DNA from: Hyphodiscus hymeniophilus
Taxonomy: Eukaryota > Ascomycota > Leotiomycetes > Helotiales > Hyphodiscaceae
Assembly (NCBI GenBank): GCA_016508695.1
Contig: VNKQ01000015.1
Span: forward strand, 1,240,001-1,304,000
Reading direction: 5' to 3'
DNA: 64,000 bases
Every line of letters starts with the position of its first letter. The first letter of the stretch is position 1. This document shows positions 1 to 11,203 of the stretch, one piece after another. The notes under the pieces are model-generated. The model saw nothing but the letters and a program-made list of their open reading frames with translations, was not told the origin of the DNA and searched no databases. The position numbers were made by a program, and so were the translations under genes.

Positions 1-3000
1 AAGTAAGTACTCCGCACACTTACAACGCCATCAGTGCGCAGTGCATGACTCGACTTGTAAACATCTAACATTTCTTAGGCACTCGTGCGAATCTTACATA
101 TCTCGATCAACTTGCGAAGTTTCATAAGCAACATGGGACAAACCTCAATCGATTTCCCAGCGTCGACAAACGACCCCTCGATCTATACAAGCTCAAGAAG
201 GCCGTAGAGACGCGAGGTGGGTTTGAAAAAGTATGCAAGCTCAAGAAGTGGGCCGAGATTGGTCGGGATTTGGGATACAGTGGGAAGATTATGTCGTCGT
301 TGTCTACGTCGCTCAAGAACTCCTACCAACGATGGCTATTCCCGTATGAGGAATACTTACGACTTGCGAAACCTGGCGTACATCAACAACTCGAGTTCGA
401 ATATGGAGGCCCTCTGACACCCTCTCCAGCGACTTCTCCGATGAAGAAATCTCATCAACACACACCTTCTAGTCTACGAGGCGAATCCCCTGCTGTCCGG
501 GCATCTGATGCTCTCAACGCCTCGATGAAAGACGAATTTGAGAAGAGTATGAAAAACATCCCAATGTTAGATGCTCCGACTCCGCAAGCAGCACCCATCA
601 TTTCTGGATTTACACCGGTCAACCTTGGAGGGTTCACTCCTGTCAATTCCGCACCCGCAACATTTACTCCAGTCAGCTTGGCTCGACGGGATCGTGAAGA
701 AAGCAGCAGTTTCACCCCTCCACGACGACCCTTCGACACCCCAATGTCTTCTGCCAAGAACACCCCAGAGTATCGACCTTCTGGCCTCAGCTCGGCGCCA
801 GTGGTCAACGGTTTCACATCAAATCCGCTATTGAAGCGGCAAATGAGCCATGACACACTTGACTCACGCAATGAAAGTCAACCAGCAGATGACGGCGACA
901 ACGGAGGTCGACGAAGCAAACGCCTAAAGAAAGGTATGTTGATGAATTGCGCTGATCGTCGCAATCGCATTATATTCATCCTGAAATGCACATGGATCCT
1001 ATGTTGTGGCTTTTCCGGCTCCCAGCCCTGTGTTTCGATTGGCGATGGTGACCCCGGCTAATCCTTGCCTGCAGATGCTGTGCCGACTGTGGCTGGTTCG
1101 CATATGAGCCTGTTCCGACCGACAGTGCCCAGAATCCCTGGAGATGGCTCAACACCACCTGGTGAGGTAAGCACAATATCAGTCGATCTATGATTTGGGA
1201 AGTGGACTAATTGACCGCATCAGAGATGCGAAAATTGTGGTAAGAGCGAAGACATGGGAAATGTCCTCATATGCGAATCCTGCGACCTCGGTTTTCACAT
1301 GTATTGTCTTGATCCTCCAGTCAGCAACAAACCAGACTACGACTGGCATTGCCCTAGGTGTCTCGTCGGCGACGGTCAATTCGGATTCGAGGAAGGAGGT
1401 ATATACTCTCTGAAACAATTTCAAGAAAAAGCCGCAGACTTCAAGGAAGGATACTTCCAAAATAAGATGCCATTCGATCCGGTCCTCAATTGCCCACGAC
1501 CTGTCACCGAAGATGATATCGAACGAGAATTTTGGAGATTGGTTGCGAGTCTGGAAGAGACTGTCGAGGTGGAATACGGTGCCGACATCCACTCAACTAC
1601 GCATGGAAGTGGTTTCCCGACCATTGAGAAGAACCCTAAAGATCCATACTCAACCGATCCATGGAATCTCAATATCATGCCATACCATGGCGATTCTCTT
1701 TTCCGTCACATCAAATCAGATATCTCCGGTATGACCGTTCCTTGGCTTTATGTTGGAATGATCTTTTCCACCTTCTGCTGGCATAACGAAGATCATTATG
1801 CGTACTCGGCGAACTATCAGCACTTCGGATCTACAAAGACTTGGTATGGAATCCCAGGAGAAGATGCGGAGAAATTCGAGGCTGCTATGCGAGAAGCGGT
1901 TCCTGAGTTGTTCGAGACCCAGCCAGATTTACTTTTCCAGCTCGTCACTCTTCTGACCCCAGAGCAATTGAAGAAAGCAGACGTCAGAGTATTTGCTCTA
2001 GACCAAAGAGCCGGCCAGTTCGTGATTACCTTCCCTCAAGCCTACCATGCTGGTTTCAATCACGGCTTCAATTTCAACGAAGCTGTTAATTTCGCGCCCA
2101 ACGATTGGGAGCCTTTCGGTGATGCTGGAGTTGAGCGTCTACAGCAGTTCAGACGCCAGCCATGTTTCTCTCACGATGAACTCTTGTGGACAGCTGCTGA
2201 AGGGGCCGCTACCGGCGGTGTGACGATTCAAACTGCCAAGTGGTTAGCCCCAGCTCTCGAGCGTATGCGAGATCGCGAGGCTTTACAGAGAAAGCTGTTT
2301 CTCGAAAAGCACAGAGAAAGCCACGACAGCCCTTGCGTTATCGTCGAAGAAGTCGAAGGTGCAGGGCCCCGATGCCATATCGACTTCACGATCGACGAAG
2401 AGGATGTGCCTGAAGAAGAGTACCAGTGCACGTTCTGCAAATCCTACGCTTATGTATCGAGGTTTAAGTGCAAAACAAGTGGAAAAGTAATGTGCCTATT
2501 GCATGCTGGTAGTTTCGAGTGTTGCGCTATGCCCCAAGACCAACGATATGCTGGAAACAATCACGAGCTCCACTATCGCCGAACGGCGGAAGATATGGAA
2601 TCGATCCATCAGAAGGTGGCGGATAAAGCAAGTCTACCCGAACAATGGGAAGATAAGGTAGACAAAACACTTGAAGAAGATGCAACTCCCTCCCTGAAGG
2701 CCTTAAGAACACTACTCAACGAAGGCGAACGTATTCCCTACGAGTTGAAGTCTCTTCCCGCGCTCAAAGCATTTGTCGAGCGATGTAATGCCTGGGTAGA
2801 TACCGCAACGAACTACATCGTCCGAAAGCAACAGAATCGGCGCAAGAACGAGAAGGCTTGGCGCAAAGGAAGCAAGGCCGCAGAGATGGACGAGCGCGAT
2901 CGCGAACTTCGGAAAGTCGAGAATGTTGTCAAGCTCCTGGAGCAGGCCGAAGACATAGGATTCGATTGTCCCGAGATCACACAACTTCGCGAGCGATCCG

Positions 3001-5054
3001 ATGCCATTAACAAATTCCAGAAAGAGGCTGACATTGCGTGCGCCAATCAAGTCATGAAGCAGACTCAGGAGTTTGAAGAGCTTCTGGAAACTGGTCGAGG
3101 GTTTAACGTGGACATGCCCCAGATCGATAGACTTGATAAGATCGTCCAGCAGATGAAATGGAATGACAAAGCAAGAGATAGTCGTCAGCAAGGCTTGTCC
3201 TTGAAAGAAGTGAGCGACCTTATCGAAGATGGTATTAAGCTCGAGATTCCGCATTACAACGAATTCATGATCTTCTATAGAGATCAACGCGAGTTGGGTA
3301 TTGCATGGGAGAGCAAAGCAAAAGAGCTTATTAGTGCTGAGCTTGTGCACTATCCACAACTGGAAGCACTGTCTAGCCAAGCCCAAGGTGCAAACCTTCC
3401 GGTCTCTCCAGACACTCTTGCTGCGGTCGACCTGATTCTAAACAAGCAACGCGAAGCCCACAAACAAATCGTTTCGTTGTTCGAGCGCAGTCGAAGCGAT
3501 GACTTCACGAAGCGACCCAAGTATGCCGAAGTTCGGGAAACGATGGAGCATCTCGCGGAACTCAACAGCAAGCCAAATGGTACCTTGGATCTTGAGAAGG
3601 AACAAAAACGACACGAGGACTGGATGCGCAAAGGCAAAAAGTTATTCGGCAAGGCAAATGCGCCGTTGCACATTTTGAAATCTCATATGGAATATGTTCT
3701 GGAGCGCAATGTCGACTGTTTTGACATCAACTCCGACAAGCCCCGACTTCCGGCGGAGCCTGCTTCAAGAGAGGCCAGTCCAGCACCACCTGACAAGATC
3801 CACAGCTGGGAAGACCCTCGATTTCGGGAAGTATTCTGTATTTGTCGCCGTGTAGAAGCTGGAATGATGATCGAGTGCGAGCTTTGCCATGAATGGTAAG
3901 TCACCCTGGCTGTCAGCTTGAAGAGCGTACTGACTATGGTTAGGTATCATGGGAAGTGTCTCAAGATCGCCCGGGGAAAAGTCAAGGATGATGACAAGTA
4001 CACATGTCCCATCTGCGACTGGCGGGTGCGGATCCCTCGAGATGCTGCTCGACCGAAGCTGGAAGACCTTCAACAATGGCAAGACGAAATTCCAGGCCTT
4101 CCTTTCCAGCCAGATGAAGAACAAATCCTTGAAAAGATTATCAATAATGCCCAGGAATTCCGATCGCACATTGCGCCATTCTGCAACCCAGTCATGGCTA
4201 CCGCAGATGAAGCCGAGACGCAACGATTTTATCTACGGAAGATTGAGGGCGCCGAAATCTTGTTGGCATACGAGACGAATTTCTTCCGACAAGAGCTGCA
4301 TAAATGGTCACCAGTCGCACCGGATGCGCCGCCAATTCTTGACGCCTCCAAATCTACGAGGAAGCCACGGCCTACAAAATTACAAAAGTTGATGGCACAG
4401 CACGGTGTTGATGATCCCGAAGCCCTGCCGCAAAACCTTCGAACGAAACCCCATCAATTCAAGCGCAAATCCAGCGAACCTTCTCAACGTCCCCAACCCC
4501 TCCAACCCGCACCCGGCCGATCTGACTCTGGTACTCCGACTTCAAACTCATTCGCCGCGTCCGCAGGTCTCAATAACCATCACCCAGGTCCAGTGCTTTC
4601 TGGTCTGCATGATGGTAATAACCACGCACATCCTTCCATGTGGAGTGCACAAGATGAACGTCACGGTCCCTTTGGGATGAATGTCAGCGCGCGTGAGGGA
4701 GCTCGGGAAGCGTTCACCCCTCACGCATTCATGCACAACACCGGAATGCAGAGTCCCAGCTTCGGTGGACCTGTCAGTCCTCGCCAAGGCTCCGGGATGT
4801 TCAACGAGCGCGGTTTTGGTGGTATTGATAGCGCTGTGCTGGGGAATGTGGAGAGTCCCATGAGAGATTCGTTTGGTGCTGCAGCAGGACCGGGCGGCAG
4901 TCAGGATGTTGCGCAGATGTTCAATGACTTGACGCATCAAGGTGATCCTGAGGACGATGACGGAATCGTGAAAGTGAAGGAGGGTAGAGAGCCTGATAGA
5001 GAGAGTGCGAAGTGGGATGACGATGAGATGGGGTTACTTTTTGATGGCCCTTGA
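1..5054 (+). CDS. kdmB: KDM5/JARID1-type histone H3K4 demethylase, 5' end outside window
   Basis: Exons: up to base 2 (donor GTAAGT at 3-8), 79-933, 1075-1166, 1224-3895, 3944-5054; about 1,575 residues are visible and all phases close. Domain order matches KDM5: ARID (79-390, with the GGFEKV core), PHD finger 1 (1224-1375), JmjC (about 1650-2130), C5HC2 zinc finger (about 2415-2540), PLU-1-like helical region (about 2600-3600) and PHD finger 2 split by the intron at 3896-3943. The Fe(II) ligands are visible: His at 1782-1784 and Glu at 1788-1790 (WHNED), and the distal His at 2046-2048 (AYHAGFN). The family removes methyl groups from H3K4 using 2-oxoglutarate and represses transcription in the nucleus; the A. 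nidulans member is KdmB. JmjN should lie upstream of the window. The C-terminal 300 residues are low-complexity and acidic. The symbol rests on family membership, not on an orthology test. Confidence 0.95.
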
Positions 5055-5869
5055 TCCCTCGGGTGAGGAACCTCCTGCATCACACATACCGCGCGAGTGG
5101 ATAAGGTTACTTGTGGCGTTTCTATGGACTGGCATATCTGTTTTTCATCTTGCTCTGTGTGGCTTTCAGTGTCGGCGTTTGTTGGTTTTCGGGGGTGCTG
5201 GTGTTTGGGGGTATCTCGGTAGGAAGCTCTGGCGAAGGAGGAGCGTTCACGATGAAGATGCTGCGATGCTGTGTGGGGCGTGGAATCTGTAATGTTATCA
5301 TTCTGTGTTTGTATTATCCTTGCATTTGCATCTGGGGCATCGCGTAGAGCTTTGCATTGCAGACGATCGAGCTGTTTGGTTTTGGCTTTGGCTGCATCTG
5401 CATTTCAAGATGAGTTGGTAAGGTAAAATCAATAGAATATTCGACCTACGCCTTATGGCCTTTAAGATGCTTGCTGTGAAGTTCGAATTTCTCAATCACT
5501 TTCCAAGGGTTCTGGTTCTGATTTTCAGGCATGTTTCTAGTTTCGGAATTTGTTGTGGTAACTTCTGGCGATTATCTATGGGCCATGTGTTATGTTCTAG
5601 TATCATTTCCATTGGTGTTTTGCGCTGACCTTCAATTGTCCAATCTCGCTGGCAACCGCAACGCGTCTTTCTGGTGCGCTCTCTCGTTTTGCCTTTCATT
5701 CTATGCTCTGTCATTTGCTGAAGCCCATTTCGCTTCTCCCCGCTCGCCGACCTCGACCGCAATGACTGGTGGGAGATCTGACTATAAGTAAGCGAACCGA
5801 CGACTACAGTAGGCTTACGTTAGTCGAAAAGCTTGGTTTAGTCCTGACATAGTTGACTTATCTGCTGGC
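5055..5869. other. 3' flank of the demethylase gene, no gene recognised
   Basis: No open frame here has coding character or recognisable motifs. The first part is probably 3' UTR of the demethylase. The stretch at 5500-5800 is open on both strands but shows no protein similarity that I can see. Confidence 0.5.
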
Positions 5870-6049
5870 ATGAATCTGTATCTTGCCTCGCCTCGAGCAG
5901 ACTTCCTTCGTGGTCGCTATACCACGGCGAACTGGGACGTTGACGAGCTCGAGGCGCACAAAGAAGAGATTGTCCAGAAGGGTCTATTGCTTACAGATTA
6001 TACTGGGTCAAAGAGTTTTAACGGGTACTCATGGACTGGATCTGAATGA
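5870..6049 (+). pseudogene. C-terminal relic of a short-chain dehydrogenase/reductase
   Basis: The frame reads an SDR-like C-terminus: DLSAGMNLYLASPRADFLRG from 5855, followed by GRYTTANWDVDEL, ending at TGA 6047-6049. The combination LASPRADFLRGRY then NWDVDEL is typical of the last 60 residues of fungal classical SDR oxidoreductases. The Rossmann glycine motif and the catalytic YxxxK of a full SDR (about 280-300 residues) are not found upstream: the frame is closed by TAG at 5810-5812 and nothing SDR-like is seen back to the demethylase stop. I read this as the tail of a lost gene. A short expressed peptide is possible but unlikely. Confidence 0.65.
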
Positions 6050-7309
6050 ATCGTGAATTCCCGTTGGTGGCAATCATCGATTTTGACTTTAGAGGCTAGA
6101 AATAGTTGGAGGAGCTGAGGAGAGCCATCTAAACCCAGAAAGTAAAGGAATCAAGTTTTGAAATGCTTCTGGTCTCATTCAGCCATGATATTTGTCTCAG
6201 TCTGGCTACAAGGACAGAGCTCGCGATGATAGAAGAAAGTCATCACATAATCCATATTAAAAGTAAAGGTACAGGGACATGGGGAGTGCTTTACGCAATA
6301 CTGTTACATTTGGCAAAGCTCGAATCTAATTGAAGATCTTCTGTTGTGGGATCCCTGGAATTCTTTAGCTTCCGAAGCGGGTCAAGCTTAAAGTTCTGTC
6401 GTATATTCATGTTAGAATGGCATATAATATTTCTGCATTCGCGGATACCGAAAATCGGATATTGAGTTGGCCAAACGCCCAATCTTTGAATTCTTTGAAA
6501 CATCGAATATTTCCGCTCTGTTCTTTGTCGTAAGATAGTTAGTATTGAATGAGAGCTGGCACATCAGAATACCATGGTTTTGGGATTAGACGCCGCGGCA
6601 TTGTTGTACAACCTCCAGGCAATGAAACAAGTCACTACCATCCACCAATGTCTGATATTCCCCATGTCGTCACCCTTCTTGACTTTGGGACTTGTCTAAC
6701 GCTGCCACGTGACTATCACATGACGGCAACTACCTTCCGTTTTGAGGTTAATCTCGGGTAGAGATGCCTGAGGCGCTCAGATACCAAGCGAGCTCATCTG
6801 CATGAAATGATTTGAAAATCTCCATGGTAATCCAAATTACCAATGACCTTCGTAGACAACTTGCCTCCACGTTGCATCCTTGCATGACGCATCCACCGCG
6901 GCACGGCAGAGAAGCCAGTAGCCTGGTCAATAATGTGCCGTCCAGTGTGAAAGCTTGAAGCTCTTATCTCTTATCACCTCAGCTTATCATCTCACCATGA
7001 CCTTGTCTATTATGCAATGCTCTGGCAATCCCTGGGGAAAGATAGCACCAAAGGTGCATATGATGATTTCATATGTTGATTTCAAATTGGGAATACAAAT
7101 CCAAATCAAAGACTTTCTACACATATGTTCTTACGTATCTTATCGTCCATTTCCGGCTGTGTTGAGATGTGCGGTTGTTTATATTTACAAGTACCCCGTG
7201 CCCATCGGCATCTGGTCAATCGATCCAGCTTACAGTCTTGACGACGACTGTTCTTAATCAGCTGAGTAGCTGATACACTGAATTCGGTTTACTTCGAATA
7301 GTCTGCACC
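6050..7309. other. Intergenic, upstream of the permease gene
   Basis: No coding signal recognised. The last 150 bases before the permease start contain a TATA-like stretch (gtttatattta near 7178), consistent with a promoter, but no specific factor site is claimed. Confidence 0.4.
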
Positions 7310-9401
7310 ATGGCCGATTATCACGAAGACAAGTCGTCCGAGGAGAAGAAGACCCCATCGCAGGAAGACACTGGAGTCGGAACTGCACATACACTTGCAC
7401 ATCAATTGATCAATGCGTCAGGGCATCGCGATCAGTTAGATCGACAATATGGGATTCTCAGTATTTGTGGCATGGCCTTGACAGTAGATAATGCTTGGGT
7501 TGCGATTGGGACTTCTTTGAATGTTGCGATATGTGGGTTTATTCAGTCTTTGGGGAAGATGCCAGTTCTAACTTTGGTGTCTAGTTAATGGAGGTCCTCC
7601 TGGTGTGCTGTACGAGTTTCTGGTGGCTTGCTTCTACTACGTACGCATCATTGTTCATACAACTCTGCATCTCTCGATCCCAATTGCTTTTTCTGCATCT
7701 ACCCGTCATATACTCGATTGCTCCCGATAGTGTTTCATTTACATTCTTTCGTCCGTATCCTCTTGAGAAGTCGCTGACTCCCTGATCGTATAGTGCTTTA
7801 TTGGTGCGTCGCTTGCAGAGGTAAGTCTTACATTCCTGACTGAAGATGCTGAAATGTAGAGCTTACAAAAATATAGTTGGTATCATCGCTTCCTTCCTCT
7901 GGCGGAGTGTATCATTGGGCTTCTCTCACCCCTGGACCCAAATACGGTCGCGCTCTGGGCTTCTTCACAGGCTTCATCAACTTCTTCGGATGGCTTTTCG
8001 ATCTTGCCTCAATCGTATACATTATGTCCGAATTGGTCATCCAAATGTACTCCCTTTACCATCCGAACTACGTTATTCAGCCGTGGCATATCTTTGTCGC
8101 CCTGCTCCTGATTACGTGGATCTGTATCGCTGCCACGATTTTCTTCAACAAATACTTGCCATATCTGCAACAGTTCGGGTTATTTGTCGTCCTTGTTGGA
8201 GGCCTAGCTACGATTGTTGTTATCGCTGCTATGCCAAAACAACACGCATCAAATGCGTTCGTTTGGAAAGATTGGGCGAATAATACCGGGTGGCCCAGTG
8301 GATTCGCTTTCTTGTCCGGTGTTCTAAACGGCGCTTTTGCAATTGGAACACCGGATGCTGTTACACATATGGCTGAAGAAGTAAGCCGGACACTCTCTTT
8401 TCTAGGTTACTTTCAGGAATCATTTGGAGAAGGTGCTCCTCGGATTCTTTGGTACTCAAGCGCTCTCGGCACTGCTAAAAGCTTTCACAATGAATAATGC
8501 TGACTCCGAGACTTCACAGGTACCCAATCCCAGGAAGGATCTTCCCAAGGCAATTGCCGCGCAGATTATCCTTGGATCGATTTGTATGTGAAACTTCTCA
8601 TCCAGTTTCAGGCCGATTGCTGACAACTTCGTTTCAGGTGCTTTTACCTTCGCGATAACCCTCTTCTACGGAATAACCGACCTTGACGCGGTCCTGAACA
8701 GCAACGGCTCCTTTCCTCTTGCGGAAGTGTACGCCCAAGCCACTGGAAGTACTGGTGCTACATTTGGTCTATTGTTCATCATCTTCCTATCCTTGGCACC
8801 CTGTCTTATTGGGACCTTCCTCACCGTCGGGCGAACTTGGTGGGCACTTGCACGGGACAACGCGACTCCATTTTCGGGGTTTTTTTCCAAGGTCGACGAG
8901 AAACTCAGTTGTCCTATTCCTGCGACCTTGTTCACTGGTCTCATGACCACTGCTTTTGGTGCCATCACTCTAGGTAGTAAGGCAGCTTTCTCCGATCTCG
9001 TAGGATCCTTCGTCATTCTTAGCTCTACGTCGTACGCACTAGCAATTGGAGGACATATGTTTTCAGGGCGCAAGAACCTGCCCATCGGTCCATTCTGTAA
9101 GTCTCTTCTAGCCCTTTGGCACAATGCATGCTAATCCCGATTCCCAGGGATGGGCAAATGGGGATACCCCATCAACGTGGTCGCAGTCATTTCTATCATC
9201 TTTTTCAACGTCGTATTCTGCTTCCCCTACGCTCTTCCCGTTGCGACCTCTACAATGAACTACAACAGCGTCATCCTTGCCGGTGTCACTTTCCTGACAA
9301 CCGTTTGGTGGTTTGTGCATGGAGCACGAAAGTATCCTGGACCTAAGATCCGTGCTTTCGAGGAGGCCGCCGAAGAGGGGAGGAGACTGTCTACCGTTTA
9401 G
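7310..9401 (+). CDS. APC-superfamily amino acid/choline/GABA-type permease
   Basis: Seven exons: 7310-7532, 7585-7640, 7794-7820, 7877-8380, 8520-8583, 8638-9096, 9148-9401; 1,587 nt, 528 residues. The first intron has a clear CTAAC branch and TCTAG acceptor. The protein has the fungal APC pattern: hydrophilic N-terminus, then FNGGPPGVLYEF at the first helices, SSGGVYHWASLTPGP, the GFFTGFINFFGWLFDLAS helix, HMAEEV, VGRTWWALARDNATPFSGFF, and a C-terminal GARKYPGP. About 12 membrane helices are expected. The family (Hnm1, Uga4, Bat1-like) imports amino acids, GABA or choline with protons at the plasma or vacuolar membrane; the substrate cannot be told from sequence. No lesion was found, in contrast to the two genes that follow. 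Exon 3 is only 27 nt. Confidence 0.93.
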
Positions 9402-9697
9402 AGCGAGCATCAGCTCATCTATAGTCTGATTATATGAAAATGTAAATTGATAATGAGAGACTCTTAAATACTTACCAAATCTTATCGTGTCCCATACCAA
9501 AGAGCCTCGCAAGTCTGAAGACAGCCAAGGGTTCAACACCATTGCAAGCCGCGATCTGAATGTTGCTTGATACAATGCTCGTAGGACGATTCCCATTCGC
9601 GTTTCATTCAGCTCGGGTAGATACTCACATCACCTCTACTGTCAACAACATCAACAACAATCTCAATTGTGGAGTATATTTCTCTGCCATACTTCTA

Positions 9698-10795
9698 CTA
9701 CCAAATAACAGTGCATCTGACCTCAACACTCTCCCTCGCCTCCTCCTTTTCCGTCCCCTCTCTCTCCGCCTCGCTATCAAACAGCTGAATGACCAAAACC
9801 TCATCAGCGTCTGATTCGAGATCCAATGCCACTCATGCTCCTCACTCCCACGCGCCATGAATACCTGCTCCCTATGACATTCCTCCTCCCCCTCTACCCT
9901 CTTGACACCCGTGGGGAACAAAACACTGAAATCCACGTAATCGTCTCGGGGAAACGTCCGACAGTCAGAGAGCGCCAATGGATCCCTCCGCACTGTTCTC
10001 AGAAGCCTCCAGATGCTGAACATGGCCCATCTGGGACCGTCGTATAGGGTTCTAGCCTCGTCCGCCGAGATCCCAAATGAGAGTTGTCTATCCTCCGCCG
10101 AGATGACCTCGGCCGCAAATGCGGTAGTCTTCTCGTGGTACTTCCTCAGATGCATCCTCGCTCCCGCAGGCGCATAATCCCTACAACGTAATGGTTAGCG
10201 ATCGTCCTATCTAGAAGATATTGGGATTTCACCACCAGAGATCCATCTCTGATGAGCCACTGCTTCCTCGGGCAAAGAGTCTTAGCGAACTAATACTAAG
10301 ACCTACAGATGGACCTTTGGAGCCGGTGATCCCCCAGATCCCTCCTTCGTCCCAACCATCATCGGAAACGCACTCCCCTCTCTCTCCTGCTCCCTCCTCG
10401 CCAAGCCATCCACCTCGGAATGGAGACTATTCCTCATAACGACCTGATCAGTAAGAACCCTTTTCGCCCCCGTGACTTCAAGAAGTAGGGTCTCAATTTC
10501 AGGGATATAAATATCCTTTAGGATCTGCTCGTCGTTCCAATCCGAGTGTATGAATGAGGTGGAGGAGAGAGCGGTGGGAGAATAACGCGCTGTGAAGCCA
10601 TGCTGACCGAGGTTGCAGGTGGTTTCTGAGATGGATGAGGAGGGGGCGAATGTCGTGGAGCGGGAGGGAGCGGATGTCGCCAAACTCGGCCATTTCGGGG
10701 AGGTGGTAGAGGTGTGGACTTTCTGTTGGTTTAAGTCCTCTCGTTATGTAGCGAAAGGTCCCATGAGTCGGAATGGGGGAGGTGATGCTGTCCAT
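9698..10795 (-). pseudogene. AsaB/GA4-desaturase-family oxygenase with two frame breaks
   Basis: The start is at 10795 (MDSITSPIPTHGTF). Two exons (10795-10307 and 10180-9698) are joined by a GT-AG intron at 10306-10181, which reads KVHL/DYAPAGARMHLRKY across the junction. Family features are visible: IYIPEIETLLLEVTGAKRV, a VHLDYAP motif, WRLLRTVRRDPLALSDCRTF, and the usual terminal ESVEVRCTVIW. To follow homology the frame must change twice: once near 10630-10655 (between LPLHDIRP and SISETTCNLG, one extra base, next to a C-rich run) and once near 9812-9820 (after WHWISNQT, one base short, restoring DEVLVIQLFDSEAE). The family contains fungal hydroxylase/desaturase-like proteins of secondary metabolism such as AsaB; the substrate is unknown. 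I call it a pseudogene, but two assembly errors would give the same picture. Confidence 0.75.
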
Positions 10796-11203
10796 GATGA
10801 ATGAGGATAGCTATAATCAATCGAATTAGAAAGCCGGAAAGGGAAAGCCTATTCAGGGAATCACCGCAAAGAGAAACATATGTGAAAGGAAATGAGATTC
10901 AATGTATGGCACTTGGTGAATGTATCGTATTTAAAAGGCTGTTTGTCGTGTGACAAGGCAAAGGTGGGGTACAGTTATGTGATAAGTGTGTCTCCTCTCC
11001 TTCCTCGCTTGAGGCTATCATCATATTGCTCAATAATGCTAATGATAAAACTAATCTAGATTTCCAGTCAGGCAAAAGTGGCTCTAATATATTTCCTACC
11101 TCTGGATTCTCGAAAGAATGGTGCCATAATCCAGTATTTAAGTAAGCATATCCAGCTCCCAGCACTCTCTAACCATGTACTATATCGCTCCGTTCATTAG
11201 CGT
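10796..11203. other. Intergenic between two minus-strand genes
   Basis: No coding sequence recognised. This span should hold the promoter of the AsaB-like gene and the 3' flank of the oxygenase gene. Confidence 0.4.

Noticed and set aside
2712..3386. 224-codon minus-strand frame
   Set aside because: It lies wholly inside exon 3 of the demethylase, whose PLU-1 region is clearly coding on the plus strand.
9116..9346. Additional plus frame overlapping the last permease exon
   Set aside because: Shadow of exon 7; the permease reading gives the conserved membrane segment.
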